In this document: positions 40,610 through 49,893 of the stretch, piece by piece
Layout: each line of letters opens with the position of its first letter
How positions within the stretch are numbered: position 1 is the stretch's first letter
Origin: Streptomyces roseoviridis
GTDB taxonomy: Bacteria; Actinomycetota; Actinomycetes; Streptomycetales; Streptomycetaceae
NCBI RefSeq assembly: GCF_039535235.1
Contig: NZ_BAAAWU010000001.1
Location: forward strand, 248,001-312,000
Reading direction: 5' to 3'
DNA: 64,000 nt
The notes under the pieces: generated by a model
Databases searched by the model: none
Seen by the model: only the letters and a program-made list of their open reading frames with translations
Told to the model about the DNA's origin: nothing
Program-made: the position numbers and the translations under genes

Positions 40610-41557
40610 GTGAGTGGACCGGAAACCGCCGCGAGCGGCACGGAGGACGGCGACGACGACGCGCTGTTCGTGCTGACGGCGGCGCTGCTCACGCCCGCGC
40701 AGTTTCCCAGCGTGCTCGGGGACGACTATCCGGCGGCCTGTGCGGCGCTGCGGCTGGAGCCGTACGCGCAGGGGTACGGGCTCGTCCTCGGCCAGGACGG
40801 CACCGGGGCGCGCTGGACGGTGGTCGTCGACGACGTGTCGATGGTCGCGGTCGCCATCGCGTCCTGGGACTGCGGCATGGAGTACGACCTGTCCCCCGAC
40901 GAGCGGTCCGTGGTGTCGGCGCTGCCGGGCTGGCCGCTCGCCGTCGCCACCTCCGCGCCCGGTCTCCCCGCGCCGCATGACCCCGTACCGCAGGCCGGTG
41001 ACCCCGCGCCGCTCGCGCCTCCGGACGGGGCCGCGTGGGGGCCGGCCCAGCGGCGCCTGGGCGCGGACATGGTGGCGCTGCAGTGGAGCGAGTGGCGGGC
41101 CCGGATGGGTGACGACACGGTCGGGGACGGGGAGGCGGTCACGGCCGGACACGGAGCCGGAGACGGAGTCGGTAGCGGCGCCGGTGGCGCACGCGACGCG
41201 GGAGACCCGGGCGGAGACACCGGCGGCAGCGGCGCCGGTGCGGCGGCCGGTGCCGGGCACGGCACGCCGGAGGGCGGCCGCCCCGACCCGTACGACGGGG
41301 TGCGGCGCGCCCTGAGGGAGCTCGGCGAGTACGTGGTGCAGGCGCCTCCCGTCGGGCGGGTCCGGTCGAGCTTCGCCGGGGAGGGGGCCCGGATGCTGCG
41401 GGCCGACGGGCCGGGCTGGTCGCTGGTCGCGCGGACCGACGACATGGCGTTCGTCCTGCTCGACGACGAGCCGCACGAGGTGCTGCCCGTGACGCGCGGT
41501 CCGAAGCTGCCCGCGCTCCTCGAAGCGCTGGACGCCATGGCGGTCCGGCCGAGCTGA
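40610..41557 (+). CDS. Uncharacterised 315-residue actinobacterial protein
   Basis: I do not recognise a domain. The N-terminal half is well ordered (DALFVLTAALLTPAQFPSVLGDDYPAACAALRLEPYAQGYGLVLGQDG, WTVVVDDVSMVAVAIASWDCGMEYDLSPDERSVVSALPGWPLAVAT). A Gly/Ala/Asp low-complexity linker follows (about 178-222), then a short C-terminal domain (GVRRALRELGEYVVQAPPVGRVRSSFAGEGARMLRADGPGWSLVARTDDMAFVLLDDEP). Codon bias is strong and the GTG at 40610 has a ggggagg site, so the gene is real. There is no signal peptide. Its function is unknown. Confidence 0.8.
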   Translation: MSGPETAASGTEDGDDDALFVLTAALLTPAQFPSVLGDDYPAACAALRLEPYAQGYGLVLGQDGTGARWTVVVDDVSMVAVAIASWDCGMEYDLSPDERSVVSALPGWPLAVATSAPGLPAPHDPVPQAGDPAPLAPPDGAAWGPAQRRLGADMVALQWSEWRARMGDDTVGDGEAVTAGHGAGDGVGSGAGGARDAGDPGGDTGGSGAGAAAGAGHGTPEGGRPDPYDGVRRALRELGEYVVQAPPVGRVRSSFAGEGARMLRADGPGWSLVARTDDMAFVLLDDEPHEVLPVTRGPKLPALLEALDAMAVRPS

Positions 41558-41729
41558 GCGCGCCCCACACGGCGAGGTGCTCCGAGGTGTGGTGCGGGCC
41601 CATGGCCGGGTGATCGTGTCGCCCGGAGGATGTGGCGACGCGCCGAGGTGTCCGCCGACGCATCACGGCGCGCGCCCGGCGCACCCGCGCCGGGCAGCCG
41701 CCCCGTACCGCCGTCCCCCGGAGGCCCGC

Positions 41730-43199
41730 ATGCGCCGCCCGTTCCGAGGCGTACCCCTGCTCGCCCGCGCACTTCCCCCTCGACGCGCCCGGGGCGTTCG
41801 CCCGGTCGTCCCCCGAGGCGTTCCCCTGCTCGCCGCCCTCCTGGCGGGTCTCACCGTGCTCGGTCCGGCCTCGCCCGCCGGGGCGCGAGAGGCCGGGACG
41901 CGGGAAGCCGGGACGCGAGAGGCCGGTTCTTGCGCGCGCCAGGAACGCCTGGACGTGCCGGGGGCCGAGCACCAGGAAGCCGCGTGTCTGCCCGATCTGA
42001 CGACGGCGGGGCTCGCGGGCACGCGGTACACGGACATGGCCGACCAGGCGGGTCTGTCCGCGAAGGGCACCGTCAACCCGTCCGGGGTGCCCGGCATCCA
42101 GATCGACGGCTACTTCCCCGACCGCTCGCGGCTCAACGCCACCCACGGGTGGGCGCACGACGCCCAGTTCGTGATCCGGCTGCCCGACCGCTGGAACGGC
42201 GGCCTCGTCGTCACCGGGGCCCCCGGCACCCGCCGGCAGTACTCCACGGACACGATCGTCTCCGACCACGTACTGGCGCAGGGATTCGCGTACGCCGCCA
42301 CCGACAAGGGCAACACCGGGCCGGACTTCTTCACGGACGGGCGGGAGCCCGGTGACGCGGTCGCCGAGTGGAACCACCGGGTCACCGAGCTGACGAAGGC
42401 GTCGAAGCAGGCCGTACGGCAGCGCTACGGGACGGCACCGCGGCGGACGTACATGACGGGCGTCTCCAACGCCGGCTATCTCACCCGCTGGCAGCTGGAG
42501 AACCGGCCCGAGCTGTACGACGGCGGCGTGGACTGGGAGGGAGTGCTCTGGACCGCCCGCGGCCCCCACCTCCTCACCAGCCTGCCGGTCACCGTCGCCC
42601 GCCACTTCGGCACGGTCTCCGACGAGGACCTGATCGACGCCGGTTTCGCCCCCGGCTCGCGCTTCCTGTGGCCGTACCACGACAGGGCCTACTGGGGGCT
42701 GACGCAGAAGGTCTTCCGGGCCGAGTTCGATCCCTCCTACGACCCGGAGTGCCCCGGCCGGACGGCCGGTTCGACGCCGGAGCGGATCCTCGCGCCGTGT
42801 GCCTCGGACGCCTCGTACGACTACGCCGCCCGGCCCGCCCCGGTACGCCGGGCGGTCGCGAAGGTCGCGCTGACCGGGCGGATCGGCAAGCCGCTGATCA
42901 CGCTGCACGGCGATCTCGACGCGCTGCTGCCCGCCGCCACCGACTCGGACGTGTACGCGCGGATGGTCGACGGCCGGGGCCGGGGCGCCTTGCACCGCTA
43001 CTACACGGTCCAGGACGGCACGCACACCGACGGCCTGTACGACACCCACCCGGACCGGCTGCGGCCGATCCTGCCCTGCTACCGCTCGGCGTTCACGGCA
43101 CTGCGGCGGTGGGTGGAGGCGGAAGTGCCGCCGCCCGCCGACCGTGTGATCGCACGGCCGGCGGGCGGTGACGTGGTCAACTCCTGCGCGCTGCGCTGA
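41730..43199 (+). CDS. Secreted tannase/3HB-oligomer-hydrolase-like alpha/beta hydrolase
   Basis: The 489-residue product begins with an Arg-rich signal peptide (VPLLAALLAGLTVLGPASPAGA, ending near residue 50) followed by a short Arg-Glu-Ala-Gly-Thr repeat. The catalytic part has the nucleophile motif YMTGVSNAGYLTRW and a Pro-Leu-Ile-Thr-Leu-His-Gly-Asp-Leu-Asp acid segment. It also has a VQDGTHTDGLYDTHP histidine segment, arranged as in tannase/feruloyl-esterase and 3-hydroxybutyrate-oligomer hydrolases. Several paired cysteines fit secretion. The precise ester substrate is uncertain. The ATG follows ggagg. Confidence 0.82.
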   Translation: MRRPFRGVPLLARALPPRRARGVRPVVPRGVPLLAALLAGLTVLGPASPAGAREAGTREAGTREAGSCARQERLDVPGAEHQEAACLPDLTTAGLAGTRYTDMADQAGLSAKGTVNPSGVPGIQIDGYFPDRSRLNATHGWAHDAQFVIRLPDRWNGGLVVTGAPGTRRQYSTDTIVSDHVLAQGFAYAATDKGNTGPDFFTDGREPGDAVAEWNHRVTELTKASKQAVRQRYGTAPRRTYMTGVSNAGYLTRWQLENRPELYDGGVDWEGVLWTARGPHLLTSLPVTVARHFGTVSDEDLIDAGFAPGSRFLWPYHDRAYWGLTQKVFRAEFDPSYDPECPGRTAGSTPERILAPCASDASYDYAARPAPVRRAVAKVALTGRIGKPLITLHGDLDALLPAATDSDVYARMVDGRGRGALHRYYTVQDGTHTDGLYDTHPDRLRPILPCYRSAFTALRRWVEAEVPPPADRVIARPAGGDVVNSCALR

Positions 43200-43201
43200 G
43201 G

Positions 43202-43897
43202 TCAGACCATCTCCAGGGGACGGTGCGGTCCGGCCGGAAGCTCGACGCGGATGGCGTCGCCCGGCCGCACCTCCCCTCCGGTCAGCACGACCGACATGAT
43301 GCCCGCCTTGCGGACGATCCGTCCGTGCTCGTCGCGGCCGAGGACCCGCTTGAGCAGCCCGTGCCGGAAGTTGTCGATCTGCGCGCAGGGATTGCGCAGG
43401 CCGGTGACCTCCACGACGGCGTCGGGGCCGAGGTGCAGCCGGGTACCCGTCGGCAGACCGAGCAGGTCGATCCCACGGGTCGTGATGTTCTCGCCGAGCT
43501 CGCCCGGAGCGACGTCGAAACCGGCGCCCGCCACGTCGTCGAAGAGCTCGGAGTGGATCAGGTGGACCTGGCGCAGATTGGGCGCGGTCGGGTCCTTGGC
43601 GACGCGCGAGCGGTGCTTGACGGTCGTTCCGGCGTGGACGTCGCCCTCGACGCCCAGGCCGGCGAGCAGCGTGATGCTCTCCCGGTTGGGCTTGGTGAAC
43701 GAGTAGACGCCGTTGCTGCTGACCGTGGTGACGGTGCCCGTGGCGGCGACGCCGCGGCCGTCCGTACCGGTGTCGGCGCCGGTGCGCGCGCCGGTCCGGG
43801 TCCCGGTGTCGCTGTCGATGTCCGTACCGGCGTCCGTGTGCGTGCCCTCCTCGGGCGTGTCCGGCATGTCCGTCGGGTCTGCGATGCCCGTGCTCAT
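43202..43897 (-). CDS. MOSC-domain protein
   Basis: The 231-residue protein has a Thr/Asp/Gly-rich N-terminal 50 residues and then a complete MOSC domain. This has SFTKPNRESITLLAGLGVEGDVHAGTTVKHRSRVAKDPTAPNLRQVHLIHSELFDDV, FDVAPGELGENITTRGIDLLGLPTGTRLHLG and the conserved cysteine in VTGLRNPCAQIDNF. MOSC proteins bind molybdenum cofactor or transfer sulfur, as in YiiM detoxification of N-hydroxylated compounds. It is convergent with the tannase-like gene (2-bp gap) and 52 bp downstream of the desaturase. Confidence 0.9.
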   Translation of the reverse strand: MSTGIADPTDMPDTPEEGTHTDAGTDIDSDTGTRTGARTGADTGTDGRGVAATGTVTTVSSNGVYSFTKPNRESITLLAGLGVEGDVHAGTTVKHRSRVAKDPTAPNLRQVHLIHSELFDDVAGAGFDVAPGELGENITTRGIDLLGLPTGTRLHLGPDAVVEVTGLRNPCAQIDNFRHGLLKRVLGRDEHGRIVRKAGIMSVVLTGGEVRPGDAIRVELPAGPHRPLEMV

Positions 43898-43949
43898 GAC
43901 GTGGGGATCCCCCTTCTCCCGGGTACCGAGGCGTCTCGCCCCTTCGACC

Positions 43950-45077
43950 CTACGCGACCCCGCCGGCACGCAGCGGTGCCCCCACCTCGTGGAGGTGGCC
44001 GAGCGCCTGCCGGTAGGAGTCGACGAAGCCGGTCTCCGTGTACGGGATGCCGAGCGCCTGGCAGTGGGCGCGCACCGCCGGCTGGGCCAGGCGGAGGTGA
44101 GGCCGCGGCATGCTCGGGAAGAGGTGGTGCTCGACCTGGTAGTTGAGCCCGCCGAGGAACCAGTCGGTGAACGCCCCGCCGCGGATGTTGCGGGAGGTCA
44201 GCACCTGGCGGCGCAGATGGCCCCAGGAGTCGCCGTCCGGGTGGGCGTCGGGCGTCTCCATGCCCTTGTGGTTGGGGGCGAAGGCCATGCCGAGGTGCAC
44301 ACCGAGCAGCATCTGGTGCAGGAGGGCGAAGACCAGGGCCTGGAGCGGGGTCAGCAGGGCGAGGAGAAGGGCCGTGTAGCCGGTGATGTGGGCGAGGAGC
44401 AGGGCGCCCTCGACGAGGCGTTCGCGGCGGGTGCGGTAGGGGCCGGTCCGCGAGAGCAGGGCCTGGATCCCGTACACCTTCAGGGCGATGCCCTCCAGGG
44501 TGGTCAAAGGGAAGAAGAGCCATGCCTGGTGGCGGGTGAGCCAGCGGCGCAGGCCGGTGCGGCCGGTGGTCTGGTGGGCGGCGAAGACGAGGACGTCGGC
44601 GGCCACGTCCGGGTCCTTCTCCAGGTGGTTGGGGTTGGCGTGGTGGCGGTTGTGCTTGTCGTTCCACCATTCGCGGCTCATGCCGAGGAGCAGGTTGGCG
44701 TGGACCAGCTGGATGATCCGGCCGAGCCGGCGGCTGTCGGTGATCTGCGCGTGGCCGGCGTCGTGCCCGACGAAGGCGATGCGGGCGGAGAAGAGGGCGA
44801 GGGGCAGGGCGAGCGGCAGCGCCCACCAGGTCGGGCCGAGGAGCACGAGGCCGGTGACGACGGCGGCGACGCCGAGGAGGTTGGCCGCGATGCCGCGGGC
44901 GTACCAGCCGTGGCGGCGTTCGAGGAGGCCCTGTTGCTTCATGGTGCGCAGGAGCGGGGCGAACTCGCTGCCGCCGCCCCTGCCGTGACCGCGCGCCGGG
45001 CGGGCCGGGCGGTGGGGGTCGGTGGTCGCGGGGTGCGCGGCGGAGGGCTCGGTGAGCGTCGCGGTGGCCTGGGACAT
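43950..45077 (-). CDS. Membrane fatty acid desaturase
   Basis: The 375-residue di-iron desaturase has all three histidine boxes: VGHDAGHAQI (HxxxH), DKHNRHHANPNHLEKDP (HxxxHH) and NYQVEHHLFPSMPR (QxxHH). Four to six membrane helices surround them. It introduces double bonds into acyl chains, and the box-3 sequence QVEHH places it with front-end/delta-type desaturases rather than stearoyl-CoA types. An electron donor (ferredoxin or b5) is not encoded nearby and there is no fused cytochrome b5. It is divergent from the SNF2 gene. Confidence 0.93.
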   Translation of the reverse strand: MSQATATLTEPSAAHPATTDPHRPARPARGHGRGGGSEFAPLLRTMKQQGLLERRHGWYARGIAANLLGVAAVVTGLVLLGPTWWALPLALPLALFSARIAFVGHDAGHAQITDSRRLGRIIQLVHANLLLGMSREWWNDKHNRHHANPNHLEKDPDVAADVLVFAAHQTTGRTGLRRWLTRHQAWLFFPLTTLEGIALKVYGIQALLSRTGPYRTRRERLVEGALLLAHITGYTALLLALLTPLQALVFALLHQMLLGVHLGMAFAPNHKGMETPDAHPDGDSWGHLRRQVLTSRNIRGGAFTDWFLGGLNYQVEHHLFPSMPRPHLRLAQPAVRAHCQALGIPYTETGFVDSYRQALGHLHEVGAPLRAGGVA

Positions 45078-45213
45078 GCGGTCTCCGGTGTCCGTGGAAG
45101 TCCGTGGAAGCGGCCGTCGCGCGGGCCGCGCCGGCTACCGCAAACGTACGGAGCGGTGATCGCCCGCGGCCATGGCGGCACCACCCGGCCCTGCTCGGGG
45201 GGCGGCCCGGGGG

Positions 45214-45239
45214 CCGGGGTGGGGCTTGCCCCACCCCGG
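45214..45239. promoter_or_regulatory. Perfect 12-bp-arm palindrome in a divergent promoter
   Basis: The arm ccggggtggggc (45214-45225) is exactly complementary to 45228-45239 across a 2-nt spacer. It sits between the desaturase and SNF2 starts, where a terminator is not expected, so an operator or supercoiling-sensitive cruciform is possible. Confidence 0.6.
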
Positions 45240-45340
45240 GCTGTCGGCGTGACGTGGATCACCGCACCGGTCCGTGCGGGAGGCTGCAGAGTTGGGGTAC
45301 CCTCGGCCGCTCGACCCAGTAGTCAAATTTGAGGAATGCG

Positions 45341-48300
45341 TTGTCGCAGTCGCTGCCGCAGTCTCCTTCGCCCTCGCTGTCCCCTGCCCCTGCCCCTGCC
45401 CCGGACGCGGCCTCGGCCCCGTCCTCGGAGCTCCGTGAACTCACCCGTTGCCCGGCCGTCTTCCTGCCCGCCGACCCGCCCCGCGCGGGCCGGATCGCCT
45501 TCTGGTCCCCCGCCGACCCGGACCCCGGGGCGCTTCCCGCCCTGGACCGCGTCCCCGGTGAACTGACGGTCGTCGACGACGACGTGCGGGAGCGGACCGT
45601 ACCCGCGCTCCTGCTGTCCGTGCGGGAGGCCCTGCCCGTCCTCGCACGCGCCCGGTTCGACGCCGGTGCTTCCGCGTCGGCCGCCTTCTGGGGCGCGGCG
45701 TCGCTGTTCTCGCTCGACCTCGTCGCCCGGGGGCTGCTGCTGCCCGGCCTCACCGCCACCGACCTCGACGCGTGGCGGGTCGGCCCGCTCAGCCCCGAGG
45801 AGCTGGCCGCGCTGCGCGACCTCGCCGCGTCCATGCCGCCGTCGGCCCACGCCGTACCGCTGGCCCCGGCGCCGGGGGACGACGACTCGCTGCTGCTGCC
45901 GGAACCGGAGCTGCTGCTGCGGGCGTTCGCCGACGCCGTCGCCGACCTCATGCCCCGTACCCCGGCGGCCCCCATGGCCGCCGGCGGACCCGCGTTCGCG
46001 GCCGACGAGGACCACGAACCGCAGGTGCTGCCGCACCAGCGGGCCTGGGCCGCCGATGTGGCCGCCGGACACGACGCGGGCGTACGGCTCTCGTTGCGCG
46101 TCGAGCTGGTCGGGGCCGGCGACGGGGACGAGTGGGACGAGCCCGGCGAGCCGGGCGGCACCGCGTCCGGCCCCTCCTTCCGTGCCGTGCTGCAGATGCA
46201 CGGCGTGGCCGACCCGGCGCTCGTCGCGGACGCGGCCGAGGTGTGGGCCGGTACGACCGTGGCGGGCGGTGCCTTCGGCGCCCGCGCCCGCATGGACGCG
46301 CTGCTCGCGCTGCGGAGGGCGGCGCGCGCCTGGCCACCGCTCTCCCGGCTGCTCTCGGCGGCCGTGCCCGACGCCGTGGACCTCGACGACGAGGAGGTGG
46401 CCGAACTCCTCGGTCCGGCCGCACGTGCCCTCGCCGCCACCGGGGTCCGCGTGCACTGGCCGCGTGAACTCGCCCACCGGCTCACCGCCCGCGCGGTGAT
46501 CGGACCGCCCGACACGCCCGGCGATTCCCACGGTCCCGGCGCTTCCCACCGTCCCGGTGATGGGCACGGTCCCGGCGATCCCGACGGTCCTGAGCGCGGC
46601 GACGGGCGCGGCCGGGACCGGGGCGACGCCCTGCCGTCCTTCCTTTCCGCCGACGCGTTGCTCGCCTTCGACTGGCGTTTCGCGATCGGCGACCAGGAGC
46701 TGACACGTGCCGAACTCGACCTCGTCGCCGAGGCCGGACGCCCGCTCGTACGGCTGCGCGACCAGTGGGTCCTGGTCGACCCCGAGGAGGTGCGGCGCGC
46801 CCGGGCCCGGCAGGACCACAAGCTGACCCCGGTCGACGCGCTCGGCGCCGTACTCACCGGCACCACCGAGGTCGACGGACGGCAGGTCGAGGTCCAGGCG
46901 ACCGGCTGGGTGGAGCGGCTGCGGGCCCGGCTCGCCGACCCCGAGGGCGGTGACCGGGAGATCGCACAGCCCGCCGCGCTGGCCGCGACCCTGCGCGACT
47001 ACCAGCTGCGTGGCCTCGGCTGGCTGCACCGGATGACCTCGCTCGGACTCGGCGGCTGTCTCGCCGACGACATGGGCCTCGGCAAGACGATCACCCTGAT
47101 CGCGCTGCACCTGCACCGGCAGACCGACCCGGCCACCGCCGGTCCGACGCTGGTGGTCTGCCCCACCTCGCTCATGGGCAACTGGCAGCGGGAGATCGAG
47201 AGGTTCGCCCCCGGCACGCCCGTACGGCGTTTCCACGGCCCGTCGCGAACGCTGGAGGGGCTGGGAGGGCAGGAGCGACCGGACGGGACAAAGGCCCCTG
47301 AGGAGCCCGAGCGATCAGAGGGATCGGAGGGCACGGAGGCACGCGAAGCACGCGCCGACGAGGGCTTCGTCCTCACCACGTACGGCACGATGCGGCTGGA
47401 CGCGCCGCGGCTCGCCGAGCGGCCCTGGGGGCTGGTCGTCGCCGACGAGGCTCAGCACGTCAAGAACCCGTACTCGGCGACCGCGCGGGCGCTGCGCACC
47501 ATCGGCGGGAAGGCGCGGGTGGCGCTCTCCGGCACGCCCGTCGAGAACAACCTGTCCGAGCTGTGGGCGATCCTCGACTGGACGACACCAGGACTGCTCG
47601 GCGGCTTGGGCGGGTTCCGCGCGCGGTACGCCTCCGCGGTCGAGGGCGGGGCCGATCCGGCCGCCGCGGCGCGACTTGCCGCGCTGGTCCGGCCGTTCCT
47701 GCTGCGCCGCCGCAAGTCGGACCCGGGCATCGCGCCCGAGCTGCCGCCGAAGACGGAGACCGACCACGCGGTGGCGCTCACGAAGGAGCAGGCGGGCCTG
47801 TACGAGGCGGTGGTGCGCGAGACCCTCGCCGCCATCGCCGAGGCGGACGGAATGGAGCGGCGCGGTCTGGTGGTGAAGCTGCTCACCGGACTCAAGCAGA
47901 TCTGCAACCACCCGGCGCAGTACCTGAAGGAGGAACGGCCCCGGATCGGGGGGCGCTCGGGCAAGCTGGAGCTGCTCGACGAGCTCCTCGACACGATCCT
48001 CGCGGAGGAGGCGAGCGTGCTCGTCTTCACGCAGTACGTGGCGATGGGGCGGCTGTTGGAGGAGCACCTGGCGGCGCGCGGGGTGCCGACCCGGTTCCTG
48101 CACGGGGGCACGCCGGTCGCCGAGCGGGAGGAGATGGTCGCCCGGTTCCAGGCCGGCGAGGTGCCGGTGTTCCTGCTGTCCCTGAAGGCGGCGGGCACCG
48201 GGCTCAACCTGACCCGGGCCGGTCACGTGGTGCACTACGACCGCTGGTGGAACCCGGCCGTCGAGGCGCAGGCCACGGACCGCGCGTACCGGATCGGGCA

Positions 48301-48487
48301 GACGCAGCCGGTGCAGGTGCACCGGCTGATCGCCGAGGGCACGATCGAGGACCGGATCGCGGCCATGCTGGAGCGCAAGCGGGCGCTGGCCGACTCGGTG
48401 CTGGGCTCGGGCGAGGCGGCGCTGACCGAGCTGACCGACGCCGAGCTGGCGGAACTGGTGCGGCTGCGCGGGGAGGACGGTCGATGA
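45341..48487 (+). CDS. SNF2-family DNA helicase/ATPase
   Basis: The 1048-residue protein has a bacterial SNF2 N-terminal region (about 1-500, including an SNF2_assoc/DUF3670-like part) and a C-terminal SNF2 motor. Motor motifs are YQLRGLGWLHRMTSLGLGGCLADDMGLGKTITLIAL (I), VVCPTSLMGNWQRE (Ia), VVADEAQHVKN (II), ALSGTPVENNLSELW (III), FTQYVAMGRLLEEHL, LLSLKAAGTGLNLTRA and DRWWNPAVEAQATDRAYRIGQTQ (V-VI). It probably remodels nucleoprotein or RNA polymerase complexes, as for RapA/HepA relatives. A TTG at 45341 with ttgagga 6 nt upstream is the best start. It overlaps the SWIM gene by 4 bp. Confidence 0.92.
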   Translation: MSQSLPQSPSPSLSPAPAPAPDAASAPSSELRELTRCPAVFLPADPPRAGRIAFWSPADPDPGALPALDRVPGELTVVDDDVRERTVPALLLSVREALPVLARARFDAGASASAAFWGAASLFSLDLVARGLLLPGLTATDLDAWRVGPLSPEELAALRDLAASMPPSAHAVPLAPAPGDDDSLLLPEPELLLRAFADAVADLMPRTPAAPMAAGGPAFAADEDHEPQVLPHQRAWAADVAAGHDAGVRLSLRVELVGAGDGDEWDEPGEPGGTASGPSFRAVLQMHGVADPALVADAAEVWAGTTVAGGAFGARARMDALLALRRAARAWPPLSRLLSAAVPDAVDLDDEEVAELLGPAARALAATGVRVHWPRELAHRLTARAVIGPPDTPGDSHGPGASHRPGDGHGPGDPDGPERGDGRGRDRGDALPSFLSADALLAFDWRFAIGDQELTRAELDLVAEAGRPLVRLRDQWVLVDPEEVRRARARQDHKLTPVDALGAVLTGTTEVDGRQVEVQATGWVERLRARLADPEGGDREIAQPAALAATLRDYQLRGLGWLHRMTSLGLGGCLADDMGLGKTITLIALHLHRQTDPATAGPTLVVCPTSLMGNWQREIERFAPGTPVRRFHGPSRTLEGLGGQERPDGTKAPEEPERSEGSEGTEAREARADEGFVLTTYGTMRLDAPRLAERPWGLVVADEAQHVKNPYSATARALRTIGGKARVALSGTPVENNLSELWAILDWTTPGLLGGLGGFRARYASAVEGGADPAAAARLAALVRPFLLRRRKSDPGIAPELPPKTETDHAVALTKEQAGLYEAVVRETLAAIAEADGMERRGLVVKLLTGLKQICNHPAQYLKEERPRIGGRSGKLELLDELLDTILAEEASVLVFTQYVAMGRLLEEHLAARGVPTRFLHGGTPVAEREEMVARFQAGEVPVFLLSLKAAGTGLNLTRAGHVVHYDRWWNPAVEAQATDRAYRIGQTQPVQVHRLIAEGTIEDRIAAMLERKRALADSVLGSGEAALTELTDAELAELVRLRGEDGR

Positions 48488-49893
48488 GCGGACACGGGGC
48501 GCACGACGTGAACGGTGGGGCGGGCATGAACGGCGGGGCGGGCATGAACGGCGGAGGCGGTTCGAACGGTGGAGCGGGTGTGACCGGTGGAGCGGGTGCG
48601 GACGAGCGGACCTTCGCGGCGCTGCCTCCGGTGCGGGGCGGGGTCTTCGCCCGGACCTGGTGGGGCCGGGCGTGGCTGAAGGCGCTGGAGGACACGGCGC
48701 TCGACGGGCAGCAGCTGAAGGCGGGGCGGCGACACGCCAGGGCGGGAGCGGTCGGCGCGGTGTCGGTGCGGCCCGGCCGGATCACGGCCGTGGTGCAGGA
48801 CCGGGACGGCACGGCGTACCGGAGCGACGTCCTGTGCCAGGAGCTGTCCGAGGAGGAGTGGGACCGGCTCGTCGACCTCGCGGTGGACAGCGCGGGGCAC
48901 ATCGCGGCCCTCCTGGACCGGGAGATGCCGCCGCACCTGGTCGAGGACGCGGCGGCGGCCGGGCTCGAACTACTGCCCGGCATCGGCGACCTGGAGCCGG
49001 AGTGCGGATGCGAGGCGTGGGACCACTGCCCGCACACGGCGGCCCTCTGCTACCAGGTGGCGCGGCTGCTGGACGAGGATCCGTTCGTGCTGCTGCTCCT
49101 GCGGGGGCGGGGGGAGCGGGCGCTCGTCGAGGCGCTGCAGGAGCGGAGCGCGGCGCGTGCGACGGCCGCGGAGCGGGCGCGCGGGGCGCGGCCGGGCGCG
49201 ACCGGCGGCGGGACGGGCGCGTCGGCCACGGCGGGCGTGCCCGGCTCGACGGTCGGTTCGGGCGTGTCGGCGTACGAGGCGTTCGCCGCGCGGGACATCC
49301 TGCCGCCGCTGCCCGCCCCGCCGGTCCCGCCCACGGCACCGGGCGAGCCGCCGTCCCTGGACACGGAGGTCGCGCCGGGGCCGGGCATCGACCCGGTCGC
49401 CCTCGAGTTCCTCGCGGCGGACGCCGCGGCCCGGGCGCAGGGCCTGCTGTCCGGTGCGGTGCCGTTCGACGCCGCGCCCCTGACGGCGGCTCAGGACGCG
49501 GTGCGGCTCGCCGCCCGCTCCCCCGCGCCGTGGATCGCGGCACGACTCGCCGAGGGCTCGGGCCGTGACCGGACCGGGCTCGACCGCGCGGTGCGCGCCT
49601 GGCGGTCCGGCGGTCCGGCCGGCCTCGCGGTCCTGGAGGAGGACCGGGTCCCCGACCCCGAGACCCTGCGCCGTGCCGAAGCCCGGCTGGCCGAAGCGTG
49701 GGACGCCGCCGACCGCCCCGCCCTGCACCCCTCCGGCCCCGGCCGCTGGACGGTCACCGGCACTTCCGCCCAGCTCCGCCTGGGCCCGGACGGCCGCTGG
49801 TGGCCCTATCGCGAGGACCACGGCCACTGGACCCCGGCGGGCCCGCCGGAACAGGACCCGGCGGCGGCCCTGGCGGGGGCGGAGGTGGCGTGA
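48484..49893 (+). CDS. SWIM zinc-finger protein, partner of the SNF2 ATPase
   Basis: The 469-residue protein has a Gly-Asn-Met repeat N-terminus (8-40) and then RTWWGRAWLKALEDTALDGQQLKAGRRHARAGAV, typical of SNF2-linked SWIM proteins. The SWIM finger is CGCEAWDHCPHTAALCY (Cys 174, Cys 176, Cys 182, His 184), which binds zinc and probably DNA or protein. A long helical C-terminal half of unknown role follows. The gene starts inside the SNF2 stop (ATGA). Pairing of SNF2 and SWIM genes recurs in bacteria (ywqA-ywqB in Bacillus), which supports a joint complex. Confidence 0.9.
   Translation: MSGHGAHDVNGGAGMNGGAGMNGGGGSNGGAGVTGGAGADERTFAALPPVRGGVFARTWWGRAWLKALEDTALDGQQLKAGRRHARAGAVGAVSVRPGRITAVVQDRDGTAYRSDVLCQELSEEEWDRLVDLAVDSAGHIAALLDREMPPHLVEDAAAAGLELLPGIGDLEPECGCEAWDHCPHTAALCYQVARLLDEDPFVLLLLRGRGERALVEALQERSAARATAAERARGARPGATGGGTGASATAGVPGSTVGSGVSAYEAFAARDILPPLPAPPVPPTAPGEPPSLDTEVAPGPGIDPVALEFLAADAAARAQGLLSGAVPFDAAPLTAAQDAVRLAARSPAPWIAARLAEGSGRDRTGLDRAVRAWRSGGPAGLAVLEEDRVPDPETLRRAEARLAEAWDAADRPALHPSGPGRWTVTGTSAQLRLGPDGRWWPYREDHGHWTPAGPPEQDPAAALAGAEVA
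48508..48600. repeat. 18-bp imperfect tandem repeat in the SWIM gene start
   Basis: Units of the form (g/t)gaacggtgg(g/a)gcgggcat, about 18 bp each, are repeated roughly five times and encode Gly-Gly-Ala-Gly-Met-Asn repeats. Copy number may vary between strains without frameshift. Confidence 0.7.
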
